In this document: one piece after another, positions 8,221 through 19,200 of the stretch
Layout: the number at the start of each line of letters is the position of its first letter
Position numbering within the stretch: the stretch's first letter is position 1
NCBI GenBank assembly: GCA_001897375.1
Contig: MKSU01000005.1
Coordinates: forward strand, 124,001 to 188,000
DNA: 64,000 nt
Direction of reading: 5' to 3'
From: Sphingomonas sp. 67-36
Lineage (GTDB): Bacteria; Pseudomonadota; Alphaproteobacteria; Sphingomonadales; Sphingomonadaceae
Translations under genes and position numbers: made by a program
The notes under the pieces: generated by a model
The model's database searches: none
The model's input: the letters and a program-made list of their open reading frames with translations, nothing else
What the model was told of the DNA's origin: nothing

Positions 8221-9612
8221 CTACTTCGCCGTCACGCCGTTGCCCGCCACCCCCAGCACCGCGAGCGCCAGCGTTTCCGCGCCGCGCCTGATCGTCGGCT
8301 CCGGCACCGGCGCGAAGAACGGCGAGTGGTTGACCGGCACGGGCTTTCCTTCCGCCTTGTAGCGCGCGATCATCGCCGGATCGTAGCCGCCGACCGCGAG
8401 GAACACCGAGGGCACGCCCGCCTCGATGAAGGCGGCGTAATCCTCGCTGGCGTTGCCGCCCGGCATGGTGGTCGGCACGAACGCGACTTGCTTGCCGAAC
8501 GCCGCCGCCAGCACCGAGGCGGTGCGCGCCGACAGCGCCGGATCGTTGTTGACCACCCCGGTGCCGGCCGGATGCGCCACCGCCGGTTCCGGCGCGCGCG
8601 CCATCTCCGCCACCGCGCGCGCGGTGCGGGTGATGCCGTCGAGCAGCAGCTTGCGCGTTGTCGCATCGCGCGAGCGCACCGTCAGTTGCAGGTCGGCGTG
8701 ATCGGGGATGATGTTGCCCACCGTCCCCGCGTGGAAGCTGCCGACCGAGATCACGCCGAACAAATTGGGGTCGCGCTCGCGGCTGATGATCGTCTGCACG
8801 TCCATCACGAAGCGGCTGCCCATCACCACCGGATCGATGCTCTTGTCGGGCATCGAGCCGTGCGCGCCGACGCCGTTGAAGGTGATGTTGACCTTGTCGG
8901 AGGCGGAAGTGACCGCGCCTTCCTTCACCACCACGCGGCCGACCTGATCGGGGCCGACATGCGCGGCGAAGCCGTAATCGGGCTTCGGCCAGCGCGTGAA
9001 CAGCCCGTCCGCGATCATCGCCTTGGCGCCGAGCAGCGTCTCCTCCGCCGGCTGGCCGATGAACATCAGGGTGCCGTGCCACTGGTCCTTCATCGCCACC
9101 AGCGCCGATGCCGCGCCGACCCACCAGGCCATATGGCTGTCATGCCCGCAGGCATGATCGACATAGGTCAGCTTGCCGTCGACCGTCTGCTGCGCGCGGC
9201 TGGCATAGGGAAGGCCGGTCTTCTCCTCCAGCGGCAGCGCGTCCAGCTCGGTGCGGACCATCACGACCGGCCCCTCGCCGTTCTTCAGGATCGCGACGAT
9301 CCCCGTCTTGCCCACCTTCTCGGTGACGGTGAAGCCCAGCTTGCGCATCTCCGCCGCCAGAATCCCGGCGGTGCGCACCTCCTGGAAGCTCACCTCGGGA
9401 TGCTGGTGCAGATCCTTGTAGAGCGCGTCGAGGTGCGGATATTGCTTGTCCAGCGACGCGACGATGCGTGCTTTCGCCGCCGCCACGTCGAAGCCCGGCG
9501 CGACCTGCGGGATCGGCGTGATCGGCGCGTCGTCCGGGATCGACGGCGTGATCTGCGCGGTCGCCGGCAGGGCGATGAGGGCGGTGGCGAGCATCAGCAG
9601 GGTCTTGCGCAT
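8221..9612 (-). CDS. Secreted M20-family amidohydrolase (peptidase M20/M25/M40)
   Basis: 463 residues with a clear Sec signal peptide (MRKTLLMLATALIALPATAQ). The metal-ligand motifs of M20D aminoacylases are present: DHACGHDSHMA, the catalytic glutamate pair in GQPAEETLLGAK, and the dimerisation-domain motif GVGAHGSMPDKSIDP. These enzymes hydrolyse N-acyl or peptide-like amide bonds (hippurate, N-acyl-amino acids, dipeptides). It lies 72 bp downstream of the DUF2891 gene on the same strand and may belong to the same operon. If so, it could feed the 5-oxoproline pathway by releasing amino acids in the periplasm; this is inference. Confidence 0.9.
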   Translation of the reverse strand: MRKTLLMLATALIALPATAQITPSIPDDAPITPIPQVAPGFDVAAAKARIVASLDKQYPHLDALYKDLHQHPEVSFQEVRTAGILAAEMRKLGFTVTEKVGKTGIVAILKNGEGPVVMVRTELDALPLEEKTGLPYASRAQQTVDGKLTYVDHACGHDSHMAWWVGAASALVAMKDQWHGTLMFIGQPAEETLLGAKAMIADGLFTRWPKPDYGFAAHVGPDQVGRVVVKEGAVTSASDKVNITFNGVGAHGSMPDKSIDPVVMGSRFVMDVQTIISRERDPNLFGVISVGSFHAGTVGNIIPDHADLQLTVRSRDATTRKLLLDGITRTARAVAEMARAPEPAVAHPAGTGVVNNDPALSARTASVLAAAFGKQVAFVPTTMPGGNASEDYAAFIEAGVPSVFLAVGGYDPAMIARYKAEGKPVPVNHSPFFAPVPEPTIRRGAETLALAVLGVAGNGVTAK

Positions 9613-9684
9613 CGAAAGCTGTCGTCCGGTTGGTTCAGGGATGGATAGTCTTATGGACGCGCGAGCCGGCTTTTGCCGCCAGTT

Positions 9685-10671
9685 TCAGCCGGTCAGCGCG
9701 AGCAGGGCGAAGCTCGCCAGCCAGTGCTCGCCCATGTAATCGCCCGCCACCTCGTCCAGCGCGGCGGCGAGATGGCGATCGGCCGCATCGCGCAGGATCG
9801 CCGGCTGGCCGCTCGCGTCGGCGATGGCGCGGAACGCCCAGGCGCGGCTGAGGTTGAGGCCGTCGAGATGCGCGATCTTGCCGTCGCTGCGGTCGCTGAC
9901 GATTGCGGGAGCGAACAATGTCGCCGGCTCGCGCGCGGCAAGGCGCGGGAGGAAGCCGGCCAGCCACGCGCGGAAGTCGCCCGGCGGCATCAGCGCCGCC
10001 ATCGCGCTCGCCTCCATCAGCGTCGGCGAGAGGAAGTCGTCGCCGCCCGGCTCCCAGCCTTGCGCGTCGCGATCCGCGCCGAACCAGTCGCGCGCGCGGT
10101 CCACGAGCAATGCGCGCAGCGAGGCGTCGCCCGTCACCTCCGCATAACGCGCCGCCAGCACCAGGGCGAAGGCGGTGTTGGCGTGAGTCCCGGCGCGTAC
10201 CGGATACGTGAGCAGCGGCAGGAAATCATGGAAGCGCTGGACGAAAACGCCGGTGAGCGGCCGCAATGTCGCCTCGTGCGGCGAGCCGCCCAGCCGCAAT
10301 TCCGCCGCGAGCATCAGCAGCCACGCCCAGCCATAGGGCCGCTCGAACCCGCGCGAGGCCGGGCGATCGAGATAGGCGCGTTCCACCTCCACCTTCGCGG
10401 GCGTGAAGGCGTCGGCGAACAGCGCGTCGATCCGCGCCGCCTCGGGCAGATCGGGGAACAGCCGCCGCACCCGCGCGAGCAGCCAATAGCCGTGGACGCA
10501 GCTATGCCAGTCGAAGCTGCCGAAGAAGATCGGATGGACGGCGCGCGGCCTATAGACGTCGCCGTCGCCGGTCATCACATGATCCGCCTTGTGCGGATAT
10601 TCGCGCGCGACATGGCCGAGCGCGATGCGTGCGAATTGGCTGGCGCGGTCGGCGGTGAGTTCATGGGTCAT
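9685..10671 (-). CDS. DUF2891 domain-containing protein
   Basis: 328 residues with no signal peptide or membrane segment. It is rich in helices with conserved aromatic and His residues (SFDWHSCVHGYW, GFERPYGWAWLL, THANTAFAL, GGDDFLSP), resembling an alpha/alpha-barrel enzyme. The function is unknown; histidines and acidic residues in these motifs could be catalytic. The start is set at the ATG that overlaps the DUF979 stop (ATGA), which shows translational coupling to the two membrane genes. Its company (DUF969, DUF979, 5-oxoprolinase) suggests a role around pyroglutamate or glutamyl compounds. Confidence 0.85.
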   Translation of the reverse strand: MTHELTADRASQFARIALGHVAREYPHKADHVMTGDGDVYRPRAVHPIFFGSFDWHSCVHGYWLLARVRRLFPDLPEAARIDALFADAFTPAKVEVERAYLDRPASRGFERPYGWAWLLMLAAELRLGGSPHEATLRPLTGVFVQRFHDFLPLLTYPVRAGTHANTAFALVLAARYAEVTGDASLRALLVDRARDWFGADRDAQGWEPGGDDFLSPTLMEASAMAALMPPGDFRAWLAGFLPRLAAREPATLFAPAIVSDRSDGKIAHLDGLNLSRAWAFRAIADASGQPAILRDAADRHLAAALDEVAGDYMGEHWLASFALLALTG

Positions 10672-11630
10672 CGGTGGGTTCCGGGCAGGACGAGGAATGT
10701 AAGGATCGCGATGTTGACCGCGAGCAGCGCCAGCGCTGTCGGTATCTGCACGCGGATCACGCCGTGCTTGTCGCGCAATTCCAGCGCGGCGACGGGCACG
10801 ATGTTGAAGTTCGCCGCCATCGGCGTCATCAGCGTGCCGCAGAAGCCGGAGAGCATCCCCAGCGCCGCGACCGGCGCGGGATCGCCGCCGAACTGATGGA
10901 TGATGAACGGCAGGCCGATCCCGGCGGTCATGATCGGGAAAGCGGCGAAGGCATTGCCCATCACGATCGTGAACAGCGCCATGCCGAGGCAATAGGCGAC
11001 CGCTGCGACCGCCGGCGTGTCGAGCGGCATCACGCTGGTGACGCCCGCCGCGATCCACTTGCCGACATTGGCGACGGCGAAGATCCCGCCGAGCGCGGCG
11101 AGCATCTGCGGCAGGATCATCGTCCAGCCGATCGCGTCGGTCAGCCGCCGCGCCTCCGCCGCCGGCGCGGCGCGCGGCGCGCGGGTCAGGCGGATCGCGA
11201 AGCCGAGCGCGACGATCGCCCCGGCGGCGAGCGAGACGAGCGTCACCTGCTTCGGATCGATCAGCGCATGGCCGGCGATCCTGCCGTCGGGGATCAGCAG
11301 GGTGCCGGCGAGCGTCACCACCGGGATGCACAAAGCGGGAAGGAACAGCCGCGATCCGAGCCGCCCGGCGCTCGCCGCGCGTTCCGCGTCGCTCGTGGTG
11401 GGGACGGGCGCGGGCCTGAGGCCGGCGGTGGCGAGCGCGACCATCGCCAGCACGATCACGCCGTTCGCCACATCGGGCAGCCATGGTCCGGCGATCAGGC
11501 TGGCGGCGAACAGCGCCCAGAAGCTCGCGCTGCGCCACCAGCCCGGCGTGGTGCGGTGCATGGCGTGGTGGATCGCCACCGCCGCCGGCAGCAGCCCCGC
11601 GACCGCGCCGATCGCGTCCAGCCCGATCAT
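10668..11630 (-). CDS. DUF979 family membrane protein, putative transporter half
   Basis: 320 residues with about eight to nine hydrophobic helices, e.g. an N-terminal GLDAIGAVAGLLPAAVAIHH. Conserved polar and glycine-rich segments resemble substrate loops (ANVGKWIAAGVTSVMP, MGNAFAAFPIMTAGIGLPF, GFCGTLMTPMAANFNIVP). DUF979 is nearly always encoded beside DUF969. Together they look like two halves of an ion-coupled carrier with re-entrant loops; this is inference from topology. The start overlaps the DUF969 stop by 4 bp. The neighbouring 5-oxoprolinase makes 5-oxoproline a candidate substrate. Confidence 0.85.
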   Translation of the reverse strand: MIGLDAIGAVAGLLPAAVAIHHAMHRTTPGWWRSASFWALFAASLIAGPWLPDVANGVIVLAMVALATAGLRPAPVPTTSDAERAASAGRLGSRLFLPALCIPVVTLAGTLLIPDGRIAGHALIDPKQVTLVSLAAGAIVALGFAIRLTRAPRAAPAAEARRLTDAIGWTMILPQMLAALGGIFAVANVGKWIAAGVTSVMPLDTPAVAAVAYCLGMALFTIVMGNAFAAFPIMTAGIGLPFIIHQFGGDPAPVAALGMLSGFCGTLMTPMAANFNIVPVAALELRDKHGVIRVQIPTALALLAVNIAILTFLVLPGTHR

Positions 11631-12292
11631 GCGGCGCGCTTCCGCAGCCTGCGATCGAGCAGCAGCAGCCGCGCGCCGTGGATCAGGAACGCCGAGATCG
11701 CGGTGGGGATCGCCCAGATCGCGACATGCAGCGGCGCGACGGTGATGCCGTTCTGCTCCAGCACCGCGCGGATCAGCAGGATCGATCCGATCGCGATGAA
11801 CACGTCCTCGCCGAAGAACAGGCCGATATTGTCGACCGCGGCGGCATTGGCGCGGATCAGCTCGCGCGTGTCCTCGTCCGGCGCCTCGCCGTCGCGCTCG
11901 GCCGCGCCCTCGGCCATCGGCGCGACGATCGGCCGCACCATCTGCACATGCCCGCCGAGCGAGGTGAGGCCGAGCGACGCGGTGAGCTGGCGCAGCGCGA
12001 GATAGCCGAGCAGCACCCGCCCAGTGGTCGCCCCGCGCAGCCGCCGCACCAGCGCGCGCGCATGATCGCGCAAGCCGGCGCGCTCCAGCAGCCCGATCGT
12101 CGGCAGCGCCAGCCACGCCACCGCGAGGAAGCGCCCGTCGACGAATGCCTTGCCGATCATGCCGATCACCTCGACCGGCCCGTGCCCGGCGGCCATCGCG
12201 CTGGCGAAGGCGGCAAGCGTCACCACCAGCAGCGGATTGATCCCCAGCGCGAAGCCAATGACGATGATCGCGATCCCGGACAGGACCAGCAT
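11627..12292 (-). CDS. DUF969 family membrane protein, putative transporter half
   Basis: 221 residues with about five to six transmembrane helices, beginning MLVLSGIAIIVIGFALGINPLLVVT. The conserved polar segments LGLTSLGGHVQMVRPIVAP and AAAVDNIGLFFGEDVFIAIGS lie where carriers often have re-entrant hairpins. It partners the adjacent DUF979 protein (4-bp overlap) and lies 13 bp after the MarR-like regulator gene, so all four genes form one transcription unit. A permease function is inferred; the reaction is not known from the sequence. Confidence 0.85.
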   Translation of the reverse strand: MLVLSGIAIIVIGFALGINPLLVVTLAAFASAMAAGHGPVEVIGMIGKAFVDGRFLAVAWLALPTIGLLERAGLRDHARALVRRLRGATTGRVLLGYLALRQLTASLGLTSLGGHVQMVRPIVAPMAEGAAERDGEAPDEDTRELIRANAAAVDNIGLFFGEDVFIAIGSILLIRAVLEQNGITVAPLHVAIWAIPTAISAFLIHGARLLLLDRRLRKRAA

Positions 12293-12305
12293 CGCTTTCC
12301 CCTTC

Positions 12306-12806
12306 CTAAAGCGTGGCGGCGGCGCGCGCCGCCTGGTTATACTGGCCGGAGATGCGCCGCAGCAGATCGGCCGCGTCGGACAGCGCCGCGTCGCCCGGCC
12401 CTTCCGCCGCCACCGCATCGGCGAGCAGCCGCTCGCGCACCTCGCGATAGGCGTCGCAGAACGCCACCCCTGCTTCCGTCGCGACGACCAGCTTCTCCTT
12501 GCCCTGCCGGCGCGTCTCCACGAAGCGCGCCTTTTCGAGCTTGCGGATGGCATAGGTGGCGAGGTGCGTATCCTCGATATCGAGGACGAGCGTGATGTCG
12601 CCGAGCCGCTTCGGCCGGTCGCGATGGCGGACGGTGTGGAGGATCAGCACCTCGATCGGCGACAGCGGCGCGCCCGCCGCCAGCGCGCAGCGCGCGAGCC
12701 AGCGCTGATAGGCGGTCGCGGCGAGGGTGAGGCTGAACTCCAGCTCCGACAAGGCGGGCGCCGCGCCATCGGCCAGATGCGCCGAGGAAACGATCGCGCG
12801 CTTCAT
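12306..12806 (-). CDS. MarR-like winged-helix transcriptional regulator
   Basis: 166 residues. A helical N-terminal part leads into a winged helix (about 55-125: LSPIEVLILHTV, DITLVLDIEDTHLATYAIRKLEKARFVETRR, with a basic wing QGKEKLVV), matching MarR/HTH_27-type regulators. The start is the ATG preceded by a strong purine-rich site (GGAGAAGGGGAAGG) on the minus strand. It is the first gene of the DUF969-DUF979-DUF2891 unit and divergent from the 5-oxoprolinase gene, with a 109-bp palindrome-bearing region between them. This is the standard layout for a local regulator of both sides. Confidence 0.85.
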   Translation of the reverse strand: MKRAIVSSAHLADGAAPALSELEFSLTLAATAYQRWLARCALAAGAPLSPIEVLILHTVRHRDRPKRLGDITLVLDIEDTHLATYAIRKLEKARFVETRRQGKEKLVVATEAGVAFCDAYREVRERLLADAVAAEGPGDAALSDAADLLRRISGQYNQAARAAATL

Positions 12807-12871
12807 ACCGCCTTCCCCTTCTCCTGAACCGGGCGGAGGTTTGCGTCTCGAATCCGGCTTGTCAACGATTG

Positions 12872-12903
12872 ATGATCGTATCATTGATAATTTATCGATA
12901 AAT
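12872..12903. promoter_or_regulatory. Candidate operator with nested palindromes between the regulator and the 5-oxoprolinase gene
   Basis: An AT-rich patch in an otherwise very GC-rich region contains three inverted repeats: ATGAT-CGT-ATCAT at 12872-12884, GATAA-T-TTATC at 12886-12896, and the 14-bp perfect palindrome ATTTATCGATAAAT at 12890-12903. The last ends just before the GGAGAG ribosome site of the plus-strand gene (12905-12910), so a bound regulator would block that gene. Binding by the adjacent MarR-like protein is inferred. Confidence 0.55.
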
Positions 12904-12915
12904 CGGAGAGATCGA

Positions 12916-15900
12916 ATGGGCTGGCAGTTCTGGGTCGATCGCGGCGGCACCTTCACCGACATCGTCGCCCGCGCGCCGGACGGCACGCTCTCCACCTCGA
13001 AGCTGCTGAGCGAGAATCCGGAACGCTATGACGACGCCGCGATCGCCGGCGTCCGCGCCGCGCTCGGCGTGACGGAAGGGGCTGAGCTTCCCTCCGACCT
13101 GATCGATCAGGTGAAGATGGGCACCACCGTCGCCACCAACGCGCTGCTGGAGCGCAAGGGCGCGCGGACCTTGCTGGTGGTCGATCGCGGCTTCGCGGAC
13201 CTGCTGACGATCGGCAATCAGGCGCGGCCCCGCCTGTTCGATCTTGCGATCCGCCTCCCCGCGCCGCTGCACGAGGCGGTGGAGGAGATCGGCGGCCGGA
13301 TCGACGCGGCGGGCAACACGCTCGTCCCGCTTGATGAGGAAGCGGTGCGCGCGATGTTCGCCCGCCGCCGCGCCGATGGGATCGAGGCCGTGGCGATCGC
13401 GCTCGCCCATGCCTGGGCCTTCCCGGAGACCGAGCGCCGCGTGGCGGAGCTGGCGCGCGAGGCGGGCTTCGCGCGGGTCTCCGCGAGCCATCGCGTCAGC
13501 CCGCTCACCGGCCTCGTCGCGCGCGGGCGGACGAGCGTGGTGGACGCCTATCTCTCCCCCGTGCTGCGCCGTTATGTCGACACGGTGGCGGGCGCTTTGG
13601 GCGACACGCCGCTCGCCTTCATGCAGTCGAACGGCGGTCTGGCCGACGCGCGCGCTTTTCAGGGCAAGGACGCGATCCTCTCCGGCCCGGCGGGCGGCGT
13701 GGTCGCGGCGGCGCGAACGGCGGAGGCCGCGGGGTTCGATCGCGTGATCGGCTTCGACATGGGCGGCACCTCCACGGATGTGATGCTCTACGCCGGGCGG
13801 TTCGAGCGCGCGTTCGATACCGAGGTGGCGGGCGTGGAGCTGCGCGTGCCGATGATGGCGATCGAAACGGTCGCGGCGGGCGGCGGCTCGATCCTGCATT
13901 TCGACGGCGCGCGCTATCGCGTCGGGCCGGACAGCGCCGGCGCGAATCCCGGCCCGGCCTGCTACCGGCGCGGCGGGCCGCTCACCGTCACCGACGCCAA
14001 TGTGATGACGGGCAAGATCCAGCCGGAGCATTTCCCCGCGATCTTCGGGCCTGACGGCAACCTCCCGCTCGATCGCGCGGCGGTGGAGGCGCGCTTCGCC
14101 GCGCTGGCCGGCGAGATCGCCGTCGCCACCGGACGCCCGCAGGAGCCGCGCGACGTCGCCGAGGGGTTCCTGACGATCGCGGTCGCCAACATGGCCGCCG
14201 CGATCAAGCGCGTCGCGCTGGAGCGGGGAGAGGACGCCACCCGCTTCGTGCTGCAATGCTTCGGCGGCGCGGGCGGGCAGCACGCCTGCAAGGTCGCGGA
14301 AACCCTGGGGATGCGGACCGTGCTGATCCACCCCTTCGCGGGCGTGCTGTCAGCTTACGGCATGGGGCTGGCGGACCAGTCCGCGATGCGCCAGCGCTCG
14401 CTCGAACGCGCGCTGGACGCGGCGGCGCTGGCGGAGATCGCTGCGTTGGCGGAAACGCTCGGCGACGAGGCCGCGCGGGAAGTGGGCGGGGAAGCGCGGC
14501 GCGAGGCGAGCGTCAACCTGCGCTATGCCGGCACCGACACCGCCCTTCCGGTCCCGGTCGGCGCGCTGGGGGAGATGCGCGCCGCGTTCGAGGCGGCGCA
14601 CCGCGCGCGCTTCGGCTTCGTCAGCCCCGATCGCGCGATCGTCGCGGAAAGCGTGGTGGTGGAGGCGATCCTGCCCGGCACGCCCGTCGCCATGCCGGCG
14701 CTCGCAGACCGCAAGGGTGCGCTGCCCGCGCCGCTGGAGGCGATCGCGCTGTGGAGCGGCGGGCGCGAGCATCGCGCGCCCGTCCACGACCGTGATGCTT
14801 TGCGCCCCGGCGACCGTATCGCCGGCCCCGCGCTGATCCGCGAGGCGATCGCCACCACCGTCGTCGAGCCCGGCTGGCGGCTGGAGGTCGGCGCGGCGGG
14901 CGAACTGATCCTCCATCACGAAAGCGCGGCGCGCGTCGCGACGGACGATCCTCGCGCGGCCGATCCGGTGCAGCTCGAACTGTTCAACGCGCAGTTCATG
15001 GGCATCGCCGACCGGATGGGCGTGGTGCTGCGCAACACCTCCAGCAGCGTCAACATGAAGGAGCGGCTCGATTTCTCCTGCGCGCTGTTCGACGCCGCCG
15101 GCAACCTGATCGCCAACGCGCCGCACGTCCCCGTCCATCTCGGCGCGATGGGGGAGAGCGTGCGCGCGGTGATCGCCAGCCGGGGCGGCAGGCTCCGGCC
15201 CGGCGACGCGGTGGCGCTCAACAACCCGTTCAACGGCGGCACGCATTTGCCGGACGTGACGGTGATCTCCCCGGTGTTCGACGAGGCGGGGCGCGAGATC
15301 CGCTTCTTCGTCGCCAATCGCGGGCACCATGCCGATATCGGCGGCCTCACCCCCGGCTCCACCCCGCCGGATTCGCGCACGCTGGAGGACGAGGGTGTCG
15401 TGATCGACGATTTCCTGCTGGTCGACGGCGGGGAGATGCGCGAGGCGGCATTCCGCGCGCTGCTCGCCGGCGCGCGCTGGCCGGCGCGCAGCCCGGACGT
15501 CAACGTCGCGGACATCAAGGCGCAGCTCGCCGCCAACGAGACCGGCATCGCCGAGCTGCGCGCGCTGGTGGAGGCGCGCGGCTGGCCGATGGTCTCGGCC
15601 TATATGGGGCATGTGATGGCCAATGCGGAGGAGAGCATCCGCCGCGTCGTCACGCGCCTGTCGGACGGCGGCTTCGACTATCCGATGGATGACGGCGCGC
15701 GGATCGTGGTGCAGGTGACGGTCGATCATGCCGCCCGCGCCGCCACGATCGACTTCACCGGCACCAGCCCCGCCAGCACGGGCAATTTCAACGCCCCCCC
15801 GGCGGTGACGCGCGCGGTGGTGCTCTACGCCTTCCGCTGCCTCGTCGGCGAGGACCTGCCGCTCAACGAGGGCTGCCTCGCGCCGCTCACCATCATCCTG

Positions 15901-16482
15901 CCGGAGGGGAGCTTCCTGTCGCCGCCGCCGGGAAGCGCGGTGGTGGCGGGCAATACGGAGGTGAGCCAGGCGGTGTGCAACGCGCTGCTCGGCGCGCTCG
16001 GCGCGGAGGCGGCCTCGCAGGGGACGATGAACAACTTCCTGTTCGGCAACGACCGCTTCCAATATTATGAGACGATCTGCGGCGGCTCGGGCGCCGGCCC
16101 CGATTTCGACGGCGCGAGCGCGGTGCACACGCACATGACCAACACGCGCATCACCGATCCCGAGATACTGGAGATGCGCTATCCGGTGCGGCTCGACACC
16201 TTCGCGATCCGGCGCGGATCGGGCGGCGCGGGGCGGCATCGCGGCGGCGATGGCGTGGTCCGCGCGATCACCGCGCTGGAGCCGATGACCGCGACGATCG
16301 TCGCCTCGCGCCGCACGATCGCCCCGTTCGGATTGGCCGGCGGCAGCGATGGCGCGCCCGGCCGGCAGTGGGTGGAGCGCCACGGCGGCGCGCGCGAGAT
16401 GCTCGGCGGCCGCGATCAGGCGGCGCTGGCGGCGGGCGACCGCTTCGTGATCGAGACGCCCGGCGGCGGGGGATATGGCTGA
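12916..16482 (+). CDS. ATP-dependent 5-oxoprolinase / hydantoinase, fused HyuA-HyuB type
   Basis: 1188 residues, about the usual length for single-chain 5-oxoprolinases. The N-terminal HyuA half (about 1-690) has the nucleotide-binding DRGGTFTD (8-15) and a second FDMGGTSTD. The C-terminal HyuB half (about 700-1188) has [23 protein letters not shown], the Gly-rich NFNAPPAVT and [13 protein letters not shown]. The reaction is ATP-driven opening of 5-oxoproline to glutamate. Hydantoin or acetone substrates are possible in the family, but the fused form and the DUF969/DUF979 neighbours favour 5-oxoproline. The start ATG follows GGAGAG at 5-bp spacing. Confidence 0.9.
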   Translation: MGWQFWVDRGGTFTDIVARAPDGTLSTSKLLSENPERYDDAAIAGVRAALGVTEGAELPSDLIDQVKMGTTVATNALLERKGARTLLVVDRGFADLLTIGNQARPRLFDLAIRLPAPLHEAVEEIGGRIDAAGNTLVPLDEEAVRAMFARRRADGIEAVAIALAHAWAFPETERRVAELAREAGFARVSASHRVSPLTGLVARGRTSVVDAYLSPVLRRYVDTVAGALGDTPLAFMQSNGGLADARAFQGKDAILSGPAGGVVAAARTAEAAGFDRVIGFDMGGTSTDVMLYAGRFERAFDTEVAGVELRVPMMAIETVAAGGGSILHFDGARYRVGPDSAGANPGPACYRRGGPLTVTDANVMTGKIQPEHFPAIFGPDGNLPLDRAAVEARFAALAGEIAVATGRPQEPRDVAEGFLTIAVANMAAAIKRVALERGEDATRFVLQCFGGAGGQHACKVAETLGMRTVLIHPFAGVLSAYGMGLADQSAMRQRSLERALDAAALAEIAALAETLGDEAAREVGGEARREASVNLRYAGTDTALPVPVGALGEMRAAFEAAHRARFGFVSPDRAIVAESVVVEAILPGTPVAMPALADRKGALPAPLEAIALWSGGREHRAPVHDRDALRPGDRIAGPALIREAIATTVVEPGWRLEVGAAGELILHHESAARVATDDPRAADPVQLELFNAQFMGIADRMGVVLRNTSSSVNMKERLDFSCALFDAAGNLIANAPHVPVHLGAMGESVRAVIASRGGRLRPGDAVALNNPFNGGTHLPDVTVISPVFDEAGREIRFFVANRGHHADIGGLTPGSTPPDSRTLEDEGVVIDDFLLVDGGEMREAAFRALLAGARWPARSPDVNVADIKAQLAANETGIAELRALVEARGWPMVSAYMGHVMANAEESIRRVVTRLSDGGFDYPMDDGARIVVQVTVDHAARAATIDFTGTSPASTGNFNAPPAVTRAVVLYAFRCLVGEDLPLNEGCLAPLTIILPEGSFLSPPPGSAVVAGNTEVSQAVCNALLGALGAEAASQGTMNNFLFGNDRFQYYETICGGSGAGPDFDGASAVHTHMTNTRITDPEILEMRYPVRLDTFAIRRGSGGAGRHRGGDGVVRAITALEPMTATIVASRRTIAPFGLAGGSDGAPGRQWVERHGGAREMLGGRDQAALAAGDRFVIETPGGGGYG

Positions 16483-16486
16483 GGCG

Positions 16487-17056
16487 TCAGGCCTCCAGCT
16501 CGACGTCCCAATAGAGCCAGTCGCGCCAGGTCTCGTGCAGGTAATTGGGCGGGAAGCGGCGGCCGTGCTCCTGCAGGTGCCAGCTCGTCGGACGGATCGG
16601 TTCGATATGCAGCGGCATCTTCGCTTCCGCCGGCGTGCGCCCGCCCTTGCGCAGGTTGCACGGCGCGCAGGCGGTGACGACATTCTCCCATGTCGTCCGC
16701 CCGCCATAGGCGCGCGGCACGACGTGATCGAACGTCAGGTCGCGATGCGTCGAGCCGCAATATTGGCAGGCGAAGCGATCGCGCAGGAACAGGTTGAAGC
16801 GCGTGAAGGCCGGGAATTGCGACGGCCGCACATATTGCTTGAGCGCGATCACCGAGGGCAGCCTGATCGAGCGGGTCGGGCTGCGCACCTCGCGCTCGTA
16901 ATGCGCGACGATGTCGACGCGATCGAGGAACACCGCCTTCACCGCCGTCTGCCACGGCCAGATCGAGAGCGGATAATAGGAAAGCGGCGTGTAATCGGCG
17001 TTCAGGACGAGCGTCGGGCAAGAGTCCGGATGGCGGATCAGATCGGGATGGAACAA
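16487..17056 (-). CDS. HNH endonuclease family protein
   Basis: 189 residues. The HNH core lies in the middle: CQYCGSTHRDLTFDHVVPRAYGG, then NVVTACAPCNLRKGGRTP. The catalytic His is in DHVVPR, the Asn in WENVV, and two CxxC pairs bind a structural zinc. The N-terminal third (LVLNADYTPLSYYPLS) is typical of a chromosomal HNH family widespread in alphaproteobacteria, so it is probably a housekeeping or DNA-metabolism nuclease, not a homing enzyme. It converges with the oxoprolinase gene at a 4-bp gap. Confidence 0.88.
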   Translation of the reverse strand: MFHPDLIRHPDSCPTLVLNADYTPLSYYPLSIWPWQTAVKAVFLDRVDIVAHYEREVRSPTRSIRLPSVIALKQYVRPSQFPAFTRFNLFLRDRFACQYCGSTHRDLTFDHVVPRAYGGRTTWENVVTACAPCNLRKGGRTPAEAKMPLHIEPIRPTSWHLQEHGRRFPPNYLHETWRDWLYWDVELEA

Positions 17057-17220
17057 GCCCGTGTTCCTTTCGATACCGTGTCGCGCCGCCCTTACGACGC
17101 AGGCGATGACCGCATGATGACAGAGGGCGAATCACGCGGTCAAGAGTCGAAAGGGCCGGAATCCGCGAGTCGCGGGTTGAACGGTTGATCGCGTCGGCGG
17201 CGCGGCGACGCCCCCCGGAA

Positions 17221-17619
17221 TTACGCCGCGCGCGCCTGCGCCCAGGCGGCGGCGATCTCGGAAAGGTTGTCCGCGACCATGCGGAACGGCGCGCCGTCTC
17301 GCCCGATGCTGGCGCGGATCACCTCGCCGCGCGCGCCGGCGTAGAGCCGCGCGAGCGTCGTCGAGACCTCGCCGCCCTTCTCGAAATCGAGATTGGCCTC
17401 CAGCGCGAACAGGATCGCGATGGCGCGCGTCACGCGCTCGCTCCTGGTCTCGTGCTGGCCGCGCTCGGCCGCCCAGGCGGCGACGCGCAGTGCCTGGATC
17501 AGTTCCTCGTAGAGCAACGACACCAGCGCCGGGCCGTCCGCATTGGCGGTGCGCCCGGCAAGGTCGATCTCGCGATAGGTCTGCGCCGGATTGCGCAGCA
17601 GCGCGCTCGCATAGGCCAT
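17221..17619 (-). CDS. fliS: FliS, flagellin export chaperone
   Basis: 132 residues, helical, with the family pattern at the N-terminus (MAYASALLRNPAQTYREIDLAGRT, compare YxxxxVxTASPxxL), PALVSLLYEELIQALRVAA and a C-terminal helix. FliS binds flagellin's C-terminal D0 helix in the cytosol and prevents premature polymerisation. The ATG 2 bp after the fliD stop is preferred; a GTG at 17646 inside fliD would add nine residues. It is the last gene of the 15-kb minus-strand flagellar unit. FliS is unusual for alphaproteobacteria, which often use FlbT/FlaF instead. Confidence 0.82.
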   Translation of the reverse strand: MAYASALLRNPAQTYREIDLAGRTANADGPALVSLLYEELIQALRVAAWAAERGQHETRSERVTRAIAILFALEANLDFEKGGEVSTTLARLYAGARGEVIRASIGRDGAPFRMVADNLSEIAAAWAQARAA

Positions 17620-17621
17620 CG

Positions 17622-19163
<1,542 letters not shown>

Positions 19164-19173
19164 GATGAGTCTC

Positions 19174-19200
19174 CAAACGACCGGAGCCGGCCGATCTTTA
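19174..19200 (-). promoter_or_regulatory. Candidate sigma-28 (FliA) promoter for fliD-fliS
   Basis: TAAA (19200-19197), exactly 15 bp, then GTCGTTTG (19181-19174). The -35 TAAA contains the flhB stop codon. The -10 matches that of the flagellin promoter (GTCGTTT). The spacing to the fliD ATG is very short: transcription would begin only about 4 bases upstream, so the message would be nearly leaderless. Confidence 0.55.

Noticed and set aside
9685-11538. DUF2891 frame extended by about 290 codons upstream
   Set aside because: The extension lies inside the DUF979 gene and is Arg-rich; the ATG in the ATGA overlap is the natural start.
14350-16707. 785-codon minus-strand frame opposite the oxoprolinase
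   Set aside because: Composition typical of antisense frames in high-GC DNA; the plus strand has clear HyuA/HyuB motifs.
17180-17215. Hairpin GCGTCG-N9-CGACGC downstream of fliS as a terminator
   Set aside because: Short stem, GC-rich loop and no T-run on the fliS strand; not distinguishable from background.
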